From assembly GCA_950295325.1 (NCBI GenBank), contig OX485806.1, forward strand, positions 31,680,001 through 31,744,000: a stretch of 64,000 bases of DNA. Reading direction: 5' to 3'. How positions within the stretch are numbered: the stretch's first letter is position 1; each line of letters starts with the position of its first letter. The position numbers and the translations under genes are program-made. The notes below the pieces were generated by a model. The model was not told where the DNA came from. It saw only the letters and a list, made by a program, of their open reading frames with translations, and ran no database searches. This document shows positions 23,695-36,229 of the stretch, piece after piece. Origin of the DNA: Polytrichum commune. Its lineage: Eukaryota; Streptophyta; Polytrichopsida; Polytrichales; Polytrichaceae.

Positions 23695-26456
23695 GCAGGC
23701 TTGGTGCCGGAGTAAGTTAAGTGGCGATGGCGTTACCGCGGTGCGATTATTGGAGGTGGCTTTCGGCTTTCAGTGAATAATGTGGTCCACGGTAGCATTG
23801 AAACGGTCGGCACGAGGGGGAGGGGGGAGGGGGTGGTGGTGTCTGCTGGAATGTGTGTGGCCCGAGTGGCGATGGTGGTGTCCGTTCGTGAGGCGACGAT
23901 AACTTATTAGGTGCGTGGCTTTCGAGACGGAAAGCTTCGCTTTCGATGTGATTCTGTCCATTACATCGTAAGTGGGTGCTGTCCGACGTCGGGGTGCATG
24001 TACTGCTGGACGGACTTGGGCGGGGGGAGTGTTCTTGGATAGGGGGAGGCGTTCAAGAAAAGAGGCGAATCTAAACTATCTTCCGTCCGTCCGTCCGCGA
24101 GCTGGTTTTAGTAAAAAAGAAAAAAAGCAACAATTCTGTCGTGGATTCTCGTGGAGTGGTCCTCGAAGTATCTGTGAAGAAGGAGGTTCGGGAGCCTGTG
24201 GGGCGGTAACTCCATTCATTCTGGTGAATCGCATTTTGTTGAATCGGGGCTAGGGAGGGAGGGAGGAGTTAGGGGGAGGAGCAGAATTGTGTATTTTGAT
24301 ACCTACTCTCCCGCACTTCTTTTCTTTGTAGAAACCACTTCCCAATTTGATGCTTACATCCACTCCGAGGAGGCTTGGGGAGGAATCGAGTGTCTGCCGG
24401 TTCTTCTGTTGTATCTGCCTATGTTACGATTGAAGGAGCTTGCTAAGGATGTGTAGTCCTCTGGGGCTACTCTATCGCCGTATTTCTACGTTGTAACACA
24501 TTACACGTACATAACCTGTTCAACGTTGCCACACCACAGCTGAAAAACTTGAGAGAGGAACTAAAATAGTATGATGCTATCTGTACTGAAGCTATCTGAG
24601 TGTAACCTGTCCAGCGTTGCACCAGAGGTGAAAGACTGGAGATAGGAGAGAGGAATTAAAGTAGTATGATGCTATCTATCTCTGCACTAAAGCTTCCTGC
24701 AGAGTGTTTGTCTTTCAGATCCAGCTGAAAGAGATGCTCTACAATGCAGTTCTTGTATAACTCGCCTTACAGATATTGTTTTGTCATATAATACTGTACG
24801 GATAGACCTTCTGTATGGATGCAGCTTCAGCTATTTATCGAGAAGTACAACCACACCACATAGCCTTTTCAATCTTGTCAAGGTCATCCAGGTAGTCACT
24901 TGAGTACCGTGTCGAGGAGGTCGTCTGAGTGCTCAGTTTTCCTTGTACTCTCTCACAGGCTAGGGCAACTAAGTTCTACTAGAGACGGCAGCTTCTTTTA
25001 GGATTTACTTTTGTGCTCCCTCGACAACAATGCGTGTCCGCAGCTGAAGTATCTCTCTGGGAAAAGGCACTTAACAACAACTTTTGTATTGCTGGAGGTG
25101 TCTCTGTAGCTTCAAGGCCTTCTTCTAGCTGTGAGCTCAGACTAATTGCTCAGAAAGAAAGAAATTACGTTGGAACACTTCACCGGTGAGATATCAGCTG
25201 CTTTCCTGTTCTTACTTCTTTTACTCTGTTCGTCTCTGCCTTCTAATACATCATTCCTTAGTAGTGGGTCTACTCAACCTATGCTAGCACTGAGGTTTTG
25301 CAATATTCTTTATGTTCACACACAGCCTTTCAAACTTAGGGCCAAACGAGCACATAAGTTCTCGAGGACTTATCAACTCTCTTACAGTATCACTCGGGCA
25401 CACACGAAAACAGGGGGACACATGTTGCCAAGGTCTAGTTTAAACAATGCCTCTGTAACAGAATGTCTTCCATTTCAACGCGCATGCTGTTGACTGCTCT
25501 ACGATCTGTTAGGTGCAATACGTGCTCCCGGTTTTCCCATAGTCTGGGAAGCCATAAAAGTTTTTGCCGAGTTGTAAGGACGAGTATAGGGTGACATTGC
25601 TGTTTGCCTAATTAATGCGAATCTCTCCCTTCACAGAACTCATTTTTTCAGTGCATCTTTTGAAGTCAGTAATATACTCTCCCCATGTCTCACTAAGACT
25701 GAAACCTGTGGCAAATCATGTTATGATGTTTTATTCAGACTTGCAGGCATTTGTGCATCTTTAAGCTGCTGCTTATCCGTTCCATGTGCACACTACGTAG
25801 CTCTTTCCAGATGATTTGAGGGACCAGAAATGCTCCATACGCGACCTTAAGTACTGAATCTTATCTTACACATGCGCAGACATCTGGAATGCGAAGGAGC
25901 TGCAATGTTCGACCAGGACACTGCAGACCCGATGAGAATAAATTGCATCATTGACGATGGTGTCGTGAGTGCACCTGCCTTTCCGGGGAATATTGACAAC
26001 AGAGCATATGAGATTGAATTGAACCCGAATGGAAGGGTGTCCAAGCACTGGATACAAGTAACCCGCAAATGTGAGTATCAAGGAGAGGAAATGCCATGAG
26101 ACTTGCTGAACTGAAGATGGGAAGTGTTCATCATTTTGTGTAAGAAAAGAACAGGCAAGAGACCAGATTCAAATCCAATCATTGCGGCACTAATAATATG
26201 TGATGGAGCGCGTCTATGTATAATACATCATAATGGCATGAACGAAGGCAGAAATATGCAGCCCCTGTAGTAGGCATCACGATTCAGTGGCAAGTTTCTT
26301 ATAGCCTAGAACTTTCATATTGCTAACTTCCTAGTTCTTAGGTGAATATGGAATAGAGATGAGGGAATCCTTACACAGGAGTAGTACGCAAGTGTGAGAA
26401 CTTTGCACTCGTTACATATAGACATGAGATTGCACATTGAGTTGTAAAGTGGTACC
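23695..26456 (+). promoter_or_regulatory. Probable promoter and long leader of the IQD gene
   Basis: Composition changes from AT-rich to GC-rich at about 23695, then to mixed, transcript-like sequence up to the IQD start codon. Possible leader introns by splice consensus: donor CACCG/GTGAGA at 25186 with acceptor ATGCGCAG at 25879, and donor AAAT/GTGAGT at 26070 with acceptor TTCTTAG at about 26341. Several upstream ATGs and short frames (for example 25872-26099, 75 codons) would precede the main start. Exon structure here is inference only. Confidence 0.35.
24508..24710 (+). repeat. Tandem duplication in IQD leader
   Basis: Two adjacent segments of about 100 bp share AACCTGT.CA.CGTTGC, AGAGAGGAA.TAAA and TAGTATGATGCTATCT. 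It is the only clear duplication in the leader. Confidence 0.6.
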
Positions 26457-28667
26457 ATGAGGAAGAGGACGAAGTGGACAGCTGCAGTGGTAAAGAAACA
26501 GCTCCAAACCTGCTGTAAACATGAGACCATCTCACTTGACACCGTTGACGTAGACGACACATCAGAGGGGTTTGAGTCTCCACCTCAGATCCGTATCTCG
26601 TCTCCAATCCATGAAACAGCTCCTTTTCCATCTCTTTTCAGGCGTAAGTCTTTCAACATCTCGAACCTAAGAAGTCTATTGACAACTCCGGAATCGCAGA
26701 CTCCTTTTAGAAAGTCGGTTGAGTCTGCGCTACCTCTTTGTGGAGCTGGTTCAGAATTTAAGCCAACCAAGCTACAATATGATGATGAATCCTCACCAAG
26801 CCCGACAGCGGCAAAAGAAGTGGTCATGCCTAAGCCATCGCCAGCTGCACCGGAGATTCCGAAGGCCAAAGTTCTCCATAAATCTGGACCACTTCCTGTT
26901 TTGCAGCATTCACCTAAAGAGGGAATACCTGGAGGTGATCCCGCATCTCCATTGAAGGTGAAGAAACACCTTTCTGGACCACTTCTGAGCATTCCACGGA
27001 AACCATCCAGTGGCATGGGGTCACCTTGCAATCCTTCCAATTTGAAGCAGGCTTCAGGTCCCTTGAGCAGTGGCGGGAAACCTACTAGGCAAGTGGCAGG
27101 AGGAGGCCCATCTCCAAATCGTCTTCCCAAGGTAAAGTCCTCTCAAGGTCTATTCCCAGCTGTAGCAACTAGCAAGCTTCCTGGCATGGTGACTCAAGGA
27201 ACTTTGAAGAAGGCGGCTGCAAACATGAAGCAGCAGATTTCTCCTGTGCTGGATAGGAAAGGCTCACGGGGATCCCGAGCTTCGAATGGTGATCCCAAAG
27301 CTCTTCTTGCACTCTCTCCATTGGATAAAACTGGAACTCCTGTAAGAGCAACGAATCACACAAATATTCAGGTCAGTGAGGTTGACGGTGTAAATAAAGA
27401 GGTTGTTGCAACGACTGAGGCTGTTGAAATTATTAAAAGGCTGAATTCAAGAAATGGGAGGTTGAAGAGCAAGAGTGCAAGGGAGAGAGACGAAATTCGT
27501 GCAGCCGTGAAGATCCAAGCTGCGTACCGTGGCTACAAAATACGGAAGCGATTTATGTTTGAGGAGGCAGAGTGCGACAACCCGAGTAGAGAATTGATGG
27601 AGGAACTTGAAGAAACACGGTCTGTTAGCACTCAGATGTCAAAAACGGACGTGCAGAGACGAAAGAAAGCTCAACAACCTCAAGTGAGCAAGAGCTGGAA
27701 TGGAAGCATCCGCACGGCACAAGATTGTCAAGCACTTTTAAGGAGTAAGCAAGAAGCGGCACTGAAGCGCGAGCGAGCCATGGAGTATGCTCTTTCTCGG
27801 CAAAATTGGAAAACAGGATCAAGATCACAAAAAGGACCTATCTGGTCTACGGATGATCGATTGCCAGATAAACCTGGATGGGTGTGGAGCTGGCTAGAGC
27901 GTGCTGCGAGAATGGGAGCTCACAACTCTCAGAATAGGATATTTGATAATGATTTCAATTACGATGAGCCTCAGAGTGAGAGCCTATCTGTGAAGAGCAC
28001 GGTTGGAATCTGTACAACTGATATTGGAAGCTTGGATATGGATTTAGGATGGCCGATTACAAATCAATGGCCTCTCTCCCTCAGGCAACAGCATGCTGCA
28101 GGTTTATTGCAACCAAAGACTCCTCCAGCAGGGCCATCCCCATTGCAGAAAGCAGCTGGAGGCGTAGACAACACACCTCCACCCAAAATTGTAAAATACC
28201 AGAATCGTCTTGTGCAGACCGACCCAGTGAAGAAAAATCACCGAGGCAGGCTTCAGAATAATTGCAAAAATGATGATGTCTCCACCACGGCGGATAGTTG
28301 CATTTCTAGGGTCACAAGCAAAGAATCACCAGACAACAGACCCAGGTTTGGCGTCCGGAAACTCAAATTCCATGACCATGAGCTTCGAGACGAGGATCGA
28401 GAAAGTGTGGGAAGTTGTGTTGGTCCAATACCTGCCTTGTATCGGTTCTCTTCTCCCTTTGTGGGTCCAAAAACGCAGTCACAGACGGGATTGCAGCACA
28501 AAGTATCACATGCAAACTCGTCGAAAGAGGCAAACCGAGCAAATCTGCAAGCAGAAGGACAAACACAAGCAAATCATGCTCAAGCAGAAGTTTCTGTTGC
28601 ATTTTCTGAAAGTGATTCTGCAGGAACAACTGCTGCATCAGTGCGACGACCCTTTTGGAAGCCTTGA
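26457..28667 (+). CDS. IQD-type (IQ67-domain family) calmodulin-binding protein, divergent
   Basis: 736 codons in one uninterrupted frame. The start MRKRTKWTAAVVKKQL resembles the short basic N-terminus of IQD proteins (K-W-x-x-A-V-K-K), supporting the start at 26457. A long Ser/Pro-rich basic region follows. A single clear IQ motif, AAVKIQAAYRGYKIRKRF, lies at about residues 349-367 and should bind calmodulin. In typical IQD proteins two more IQ motifs follow within the 67-residue domain; here an acidic stretch (FEEAECDNPSRELMEELEE) takes their place. Downstream IQD hallmarks are kept: SKQEAALKRERAMEYALS near 430-448 and PGWVWSWLERAA near 472-483. The C-terminal DUF4005 signature was not found. 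IQD proteins are known as calmodulin-binding, microtubule- or nucleus-associated scaffolds. The lack of introns is unusual, since the IQ67 domain is normally split by one. Family assignment is firm; subclass is open. Confidence 0.88.
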   Translation: MRKRTKWTAAVVKKQLQTCCKHETISLDTVDVDDTSEGFESPPQIRISSPIHETAPFPSLFRRKSFNISNLRSLLTTPESQTPFRKSVESALPLCGAGSEFKPTKLQYDDESSPSPTAAKEVVMPKPSPAAPEIPKAKVLHKSGPLPVLQHSPKEGIPGGDPASPLKVKKHLSGPLLSIPRKPSSGMGSPCNPSNLKQASGPLSSGGKPTRQVAGGGPSPNRLPKVKSSQGLFPAVATSKLPGMVTQGTLKKAAANMKQQISPVLDRKGSRGSRASNGDPKALLALSPLDKTGTPVRATNHTNIQVSEVDGVNKEVVATTEAVEIIKRLNSRNGRLKSKSARERDEIRAAVKIQAAYRGYKIRKRFMFEEAECDNPSRELMEELEETRSVSTQMSKTDVQRRKKAQQPQVSKSWNGSIRTAQDCQALLRSKQEAALKRERAMEYALSRQNWKTGSRSQKGPIWSTDDRLPDKPGWVWSWLERAARMGAHNSQNRIFDNDFNYDEPQSESLSVKSTVGICTTDIGSLDMDLGWPITNQWPLSLRQQHAAGLLQPKTPPAGPSPLQKAAGGVDNTPPPKIVKYQNRLVQTDPVKKNHRGRLQNNCKNDDVSTTADSCISRVTSKESPDNRPRFGVRKLKFHDHELRDEDRESVGSCVGPIPALYRFSSPFVGPKTQSQTGLQHKVSHANSSKEANRANLQAEGQTQANHAQAEVSVAFSESDSAGTTAASVRRPFWKP

Positions 28668-30940
28668 GGTTCTGTAGCCATCTCCCTCATGGCTCTGTTT
28701 TGGTCATTTCTGCTATATATGCTCCATCTTGGTTGCAAACCCTGAAATGTGTGGCAATCTCTAGGGAAGCTTAAAGATTTTGCACTGAGAATATTTTTGA
28801 GATTCTTTCTTACTATGCTGGGTCCTTGGCTTCATGTTTAATGTGATGATGCATCCTAATTTCACCTCTTTGTCATCATACAAGATTTTGGTAGGGGTTG
28901 TCTCTTTTCTTCTGGAAAGAATCTTCCTCCATGTCGTGCTGTGATTGTCATGAGGCATATTTCTTCTTTATATGCTTGTCTTTCTTATCCGCTGCTCATT
29001 TGTCAGCCTCTTCGTTCTTGGACCTCTACTTCATGGACTACATTGCAGTTGGTCAAGCTGTGCGTACCTGTTTCAATGCCAGATACTTGCTTCCAACGAA
29101 ACTTGTAGTTTTCATTTGAAGGCAATTGTGTTTGCTTCTCTTTTTAGTACTACATTGGCAGCCCTCGTTTTCCTTGAGGAAGGGACTTCTGCAAGTGTGT
29201 CTTCTAGATTGTCATCCTTGCCTCCTTTCTTGGTTATGTGATTATTTTCGGTTGTCTTTGATGAGCTGCAATACCAATCAAAGTTTCTCGCAGATGAGCA
29301 AACTACATTCTCTACACACCCGTTATTGACATCCGTTACTGTTAGCGGTTTTTACACCTTTCCCGAGTACATAGTAAGATGGTTTCTCCTTTTCAGGGTG
29401 TGAAGATTCTTATGTCGCATTTTTTGGGAGAAGTGGTGGGGGGAATTGGGTGATGCTTCTGCTGTAGGTGGTGATGACTGGAGGCGGATTTTTCAATCTG
29501 GGCGTTTGTTCTTGATATGTGATGACCCTCGTTCAAGCTCTTATCTCTCACATTGTCGGTTCTCCACCCTTTCTCTATCCAATTGCTGCTGTTGTCATTT
29601 CAATTCGAACTGTTGACAGCATAGATCCATCTATGAGATTATGATGCAAAATGGTTTCTTCAAACTCATATGCATTCAACATGAGAGGTCCATCTACCTG
29701 CTTCATTTGAAAGTGCCTGATTTCAATTTTGATTCCCGTAAACCATTCTGATGTAGAAGCACCGCAAGGCAAGAGTGGCAGCCACCCTCACCCTGTTGGG
29801 AGGGAGCTCCACAAACTCAGATGGCAAACCAGATCATTTCCAGATGGTTCGTTTGATCCTTGGATTTATGCAATGCTGGTGCATTTACGATTCAAACAGA
29901 CGTACACAACTATTTCTCTGCCATATCAAAATCGCTGCTTTTGGGCCTCAACATCAATCAACCAGGTACTGTGTAATTTGAAGACCATCCTTATGAAGGT
30001 GTTGTCTTTGTAATAGGTAATGGTTTTGTGTAGTCCCATTATCGGTTTGAGACTGGGCCTCTGCACAGATTCATTAACTGGTAGTGCAGGACGTTGTGCC
30101 AGTTGACAAGAGTTCAAGAACTGGTTGTTTTCATTTGGTAATTTGTTGAGCCAGTAACTGGTCTAGGGATCGACTACCGGTTGTAATTTGGGACCAGTTT
30201 CATGCTGAGCCGCACTGCACACACATATGATACCAGACACTGATTACTGGGCGTAGTTGATTTTTGGACGACCAGTTCAACAGGTTACCATTAACATGCG
30301 AATTTGTCTGGTTCGTGTGAATTAGTATGCCTTCGAATCCTTGCCCAGTCAGACCACTAGGAAGCTAACACAGCAGCAAGAGGGCTCCAAAAATTGACTA
30401 CACGAGTGACGCATTGAAACTGGTTTGCTCGGCTGCACTAAGAATATGCCAATTCTGCAAGATGCTGTGCAAAACCCAGTTATGATGTATGGGACTGGCT
30501 TTGTTGAGTGGTGATAATTCAAGTAGACACCATACATTTGAGACACCTTGAATGTACATGGATACGCTTGAAGACTGCCCCCATACGTCTGTTGTGTCTT
30601 CTTTCATTCCAACATCCAAAATAGGGTTCCAGTTTTCGTTCTGTTCCTTTACCAACTCCACATTGCATTCAAAATTTGCCCTTCCTTGGGAAGTTTGGAT
30701 AAATTGCATCCCTTATCTATCATCCCCTTGGAAACTTGATATCATTCATGGGGGGAGCTTGGGTAAATTGCATTAAAAATCTATCATTGTCTGGGAAACT
30801 GGATATCATTCTCCCAGAAGGTGGTGCCCATGGATGCTTGCATACGATGAAAATCACAAAATCACAAAAGAAATAAAGATGACTTTGATGTTGCCACCTG
30901 TGTGAAAATGTTACGATGTTGCTTCATTTTCTAGTTGGTT
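28668..30940. other. Downstream of IQD gene; 3' UTR then intergenic
   Basis: The first several hundred bases are T-rich and probably include the IQD 3' UTR, but no clear polyadenylation site was identified. Frames here are short and without domains. About 30060-30330 has repeated CCAGTT/AACTGG motifs, perhaps an old family A-like fragment. Confidence 0.35.
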
Positions 30941-30949
30941 TAAGTCTAT

Positions 30950-31211
30950 AAGTATTCCCGAAATGGGACATAGACAAGCTAGCCAACACCTATCTCGCTT
31001 AAGGGTAAGCCCCTAGGTTCCCTCATGGTTGGTTGAAAATAATCGGTTCACTTGGATACCCCCACTATGATTGGGTGGATTGGCAGGTAGTAGGGTGCAC
31101 CAAAAATCAAATGCTAGGAAGGTCATCCATCTGAATACTATTCCAGCCATAAGTTGCTTAACATTGGAGTTCCCAACGGATCCAAGTTAAGGTCTTGGGT
31201 TTAAACCACCC
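30950..31211 (-). mobile_element. 5S-rRNA-derived SINE-like element, copy 1
   Basis: On the minus strand, 31211-31093 (119 bp) follows 5S rRNA from its first bases (GGGTGG) through GGATCC, GAACTCC, GTTAAGC (A-box region), ATAGTATT, GATGGATGACCTTCCT (C-box region) to GGTGCACCC. The length is that of a 5S gene, but many bases differ. A further 110-140 bp body (CCACCCAATCATAG, GGTATCCAAGTGAACC) is shared with the copy at 60564-60780. A 5S head joined to a shared body is the plan of SINE3-type elements; plant Cassandra LTRs also carry 5S sequence. Confidence 0.7.
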
Positions 31212-31948
31212 AGTGAAACACATATCTAAACCCTCGTTTCTTCCACCCAGTGACTATATCAATTAGGGCACCAAATGTTATCAATCCACCACACTCCACT
31301 CAACCCACGTCCACTAATATTTGTCAAGTCCACCATCCTAGCGGAAAGTTAAGACATTGCTCTCCAAATCCAAACTACTATGTAGGAAGGTAAATGGATC
31401 CTTAATGGACACTTTTCACCCTACACCCACTTGTAGAACACAAAACACTCAATTAATGCAAGATGATCAACAAATCCAAGTCATGCCCGCACTCATTTTC
31501 CTCCTCATAAATTTCGGGGAGCTCACATGAGTATCTTATCCATTATCAAAGTGACGAACCTCTTTCACTCATCCTCCTGAACGACGAGTCCAAGGCGCGG
31601 TTCGTGAGAGCGATTGAAACTCTTTCCATCTTCTGACCGTAAATGATCCTTGCCTCGTCACGTTTGATCACAAGGAGTACTGGGTCGCCTTGTACCTCTG
31701 TAAGAATCACTCGTCGGAAATGATCGTTGCATTGTATCCATCAGCAGTGACCCAACTTTATCCACAAAGCGATTCACCATGTTCGTGCCAACAGCGGCCA
31801 CCCTCGATGATTTTTGAAGTATGGCTTCCATTTCTTGTCCTCGACAATAATTTCCAAGTACTCGTCCTGCTTCGACTTGTGAATTAGTGTCGCCATAGAG
31901 ACCTTCTGATCGCCCTTCTTCTGTGTTTCGCTGTTGAACCCTCATCAC

Positions 31949-32163
31949 CAGTGACCGGGGAGATTTTTGGGCATAATCGGTTGAGATCCTAGTGTTTGCA
32001 AGTCCGACCAGTTACATGTTGACATCCTTCGGTTTATGGGGTAAATTCTATAGATTCCTCTAAAATGGTTCGGTAATTTTCCTGCAGTCTTGAACTTCAA
32101 CCGGTTATTTCTCAAACTCAACCGGTTCATCTGTAACTAAGTGCCGGTTCTCCCTGATCATTG
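31949..32163 (+). mobile_element. hAT-type MITE (family A), 215 bp, exact target duplication
   Basis: Starts CAGTGACCGGGGAGA and ends, in reverse complement, CAATGATCAGGGAGA. It is flanked by the exact eight-base duplication CTCATCAC (31941-31948 and 32164-32171), diagnostic of hAT-type insertion. This is the best reference copy for fragments at 1-198, 9692-9919, 21028-21485 and 62830-63060. Confidence 0.85.
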
Positions 32164-32171
32164 CTCATCAC

Positions 32172-33407
32172 CGTTGCAAGTCGGACAATTGCATGTGCCA
32201 ATCTCTTCTAAGCCTTTGGCATGTCCACCAGATTGTGCTAATGTGCTCAAAACCCATCGCCTCCTAACTCGGCTCTTGTAGCCAAGTGGTGTCTTTTTCA
32301 ATCGGCAAACCACTGCACCATCCCTCATACTTCCATTCATGGAGGTACAAGTAAGGAGGTTGATTCTCCGTGGTTGGAGAAGGTAAACCCAAACTATGAT
32401 TTGTGTGTTCACAACGTCCACAACCCACTATGGACAACAAACTGAGGAAATTAGTAAATGTAGACAACTCATCACATTCCTTCTTAAATAAACGTACTAT
32501 AAATTTTAAAATTTATAAATGAAAAGGGGTTCAAGGATAAGCATGCTGGTTCACAACTCTTCTTGCTCATATGACAATGTCCAAACCATCCCACACCCAT
32601 ATCCACTCAAAACAAGACCAATAGGAATAAAATAAAATAAACCCAAACCAAACATTTTGAGTAGTACTCCCAATACCCACATTTACAAGCCAACAACCAA
32701 GCACACCATATAAGAGCATGCCCCAGCCACGACTTAGTGGTCACTTGCTACTTTTACTAGTATTAATATAGTGTTTACTTCTTGAAAAGGGTGAAGTAGT
32801 TTCACATCTGACACAAGTTTCCTGTAAGCGTGGCTACAATTTTTCTACAAACAGACACTCTATTCACTTTGGTCTTGCATTGAGGTCAAAGTTCTTCCAC
32901 AATTCCTCTTCTCCTGCTATTGCATATTCACATTGTGCCCATTATTTCTCTTTTTGATCCATTATACAAATCATGATTGGATATTTTATTTTTTTAGTTT
33001 TTTTTTCAAACACACTACTTCTTGCAACTCATTTTTGTTGTTGTTGGGCTTTGCATGCACTATTAAGGTAACTAGCCCTAGTGTTGGCAATATCAACCCC
33101 CAAAAAATTAGTCAACCATTGATCACATAGGTCATTCCAATTGTGCTAAGTTTGAACGATGTCTGTATTATGAGCACTAAGTCCAATTTCATCGTAACAT
33201 GTATCTTCTTGGTACTCATTCCTAACTACCAGCCTTGCCATGGCCCATATACCACCCAAATATAGGTTTCAAATTAAAAAAAGTGAAAATGTTTTCTAAG
33301 TACTTCCGGACTTTCGGATAGTCCGGAATTTTGCATGCATTGTGTGATAACAACAAAAACAAAGTGCAAACACACAACCATGTGTTCATGAATGCATGAT
33401 ATGCTTT

Positions 33408-33443
<36 letters not shown>

Positions 33444-36229
33444 CCCAATAAAAGCCACAATCATATGACACACAACAAAAAAGTTGTGAAACAAAAGTCA
33501 CATTGTTGGGGGGGAGGGGGATTCATCAGATGATGTCAACCACAGGTTTTGTCCATTATTGGCCAAAATGTCCAAAATTACCTAAATCCTAGTTATGACC
33601 AAATTGGACCCAAAATAAATAATTATTAGTTTGCAATCTGCTATCCAAATATAGGTGTCACATTATAAAAGATAAAAACTCATTAATATTCAACAAATTG
33701 CGTATGTGTGTTCTTGAGATTTTTGTTAAAATATTCATTTTTAGGTAGATTTACAAATTCCATATTTTCTTAATGTACTAAATTCTTACTTTATCTAGAA
33801 AGAGAAAACCAAATTCCATTGCTTATTTTAATTAAACACCTATATATGAGTGGTGTGGTTAGATGTGGATCTAAGAACAACACCAAAAACATGCATGTCT
33901 AAAAAGATTGATTTAAATGCTCTATATTTGTTGCTTATTCTACATTTGATAATCCACATGATTGAGGGAACATATGTTAACATTTAAGAAGAAGAAAAAA
34001 TTTGACTTTGATAATAATATCTATACAAGCTCCCAAGAAGGCCATTGACCTTGGTAGGTATAGTTTTGTTGAATGACCTAATGCATATCATGGGTTTAAT
34101 GTAATGGGAGAAATGATATAGAGCTTAAATTGGTCATTTTAGGCCCACTTCATTAGTGAGATGCAATTGGGATAAATTAACAACAACTTATACCGGAATA
34201 TTTTTTCTTTTCGAGGATGACATTTAGATTCTCAAGCAACAATTATTTTTGTCCAAATAAACATGATAATTAAATCTAAACCTTGAATAAGTAACTTGGA
34301 ATCACAAGTCAACACGGTGTGTCACTCTATTCAAAAAGTCACATTGATGACCCTATTTGGTGCATTGTAAGTATGCCTCTTCAATCCCTTTCTTTTAGAG
34401 TTCTTGACAGTTTGATCAGGCCAAGCTACATAGTATGGTAGACAAACCCATTTTTTATTACCCCCCCCCCCCCCCCCCCCAACTCCAATCTTAATACATA
34501 GAGTCCCCTAAAGCCCTGAAGTTCCACACATGTAGTCGTCATTTTTTAACGTGATGGAAAAAGCCTTGAAATTTCACACATGACGTTGTCACATCTAATG
34601 TGATGCAAACAAGTTAAAGGGCACGGATTTGCGTTCCTTGAAAAGGTTTTTGTATTATATTCAAGTTTTCATTTATCAGTTATAAAAAAATAAGTCGACC
34701 TATGCTTTGAATATTTGTTGGGAGAGAATCTTGCCTTTGAAAAATGTACTACAATTTCAATGCTTCAAAATAAATTATGAAATTTTTGTTAAACGTCATG
34801 ATAACAACTTCTAAGCCTCACTTCATTATCACACCTGTCCCACACTTATGTGAAGTTGCTCAAGTTATTAGAAATGACGTGGACAATACGTATTGGTTGT
34901 GATGTATGGGAGGGTACTGAATCAGGAAGAATCTACGTAATTACAAAGGCAATCCCCAAAAGCAATTGGATTCAGAGGCTACCTCTGTAACCCCAAAGTT
35001 GTGCTTTATGATCTCCCCCTGATAACAAAGGGAAAATCTTCGAGGTTTTTACAATCCAGGGTCCGCCAAGTTTTGGCCATCAACCATCGTTAAGTGCATG
35101 GGTCTTCAAGTTCCAGGGTTGAGTGCCTCAAAAACAATATTCACAACATGGAGGACAACATGTGCAAGAGAATGTCTAATTCAGTGCCCTTCAGTTCTTC
35201 AATCTCACCCAGACGCATAGAATTGTTCCAGTTCTTCAATCTCATCCAGACACATAGAATTGTTCCAGTTCTTCAATCTCACCCAGACACATAGAACAAG
35301 CCGGAGAGGGAATTATCGTATACGAGCACACCAATCATTCATCCAGCATAAAAGCCCCGAAGCAGTATGCAGCCCATGGATGTTGCAACACTCAATGTGT
35401 ATGAAATTTGCAACTAGAATTACTCACCAATTCTGTTATGGAAAAATGAAAGAAGTTCTCAAAAATACCTCATTGATGTAGTACATATTTGAAAATAAAA
35501 ATCCTAAATTGAAAATAAATATACCAATATTATTTGGTTTATGTTTCTGCTACCTAAATCATACATCGTCATCAATGACTGAGTGGAGCATCATGGAGCA
35601 TCTAAGTGCCTTATGGGAAAATGAAAGGAGTCCCCAACAGTGCTGAAGGTTGTCAAGTCAATGCACAACTTGCATAAGGTATGCAAGTGTTGTTTTGTTA
35701 CTTATCTTGATAGGACACCTATAGTTGATGGATCAAAAGCAAACACCATAAAGACACATGTATACTAGATTGGACTACGTCTTCAAATTAAACTAATTAC
35801 TCCACTCAGTAGTGAACACAACTGAGAGGATTCATGTACTTAGTTAAGGGTTCAGCAAACTTGCACTCCCGATAACCATAACTAAATCAGGGCAGGTCTG
35901 ATTTTCAGTCCGGTATTTGCGAATGCTTCATTCTCGATTTGCTAATTCAACCCAAGTTTCATTGTGTGAATCTGATCCGTAGAAGTTGGAGAACATGAAA
36001 AACAAGCCAAATAACACCCACATACCTTACTCATGATGAAGGCAATTGATCAAAAGATTCAGCTTGAGTCAAAATGCAGAAAGTTATCAATTGAGCACAT
36101 GGAAAGACAATTGAGCATCGGGAATTTAATGGAAAGGTTCCAGATTGAAGCTGGAGATATAATACACATATACTTATCCTAGACTTTCCAGGGGGCAAAA
36201 CAACAGGCTATGGATTACATACAACCAAG
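32172..36229. other. Intergenic, repeats and homopolymers
   Basis: No gene supported. Contents: an A tract at about 33418-33443, a C tract at about 34460-34480, family B-like minus-strand sequence at about 33830-34260 and 35705-35880, and three copies of a 37-bp unit (CAGTTCTTCAATCTCACCCA...) at 35192-35300. A family C-like end (GGGAATTATCGTATACGAGC) lies at about 35315-35350. The last few hundred bases before 36230 should hold the PLC 3' UTR. Confidence 0.4.

Noticed and set aside
31093-31211. Functional 5S rRNA gene
   Set aside because: Too many substitutions along the 5S sequence, and the flanking body is shared with another dispersed copy, so it is an element rather than a gene.
33222-33494. 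90-codon minus-strand frame with a poly-Phe run
   Set aside because: The Phe run is the A tract at 33418-33443 read on the other strand.
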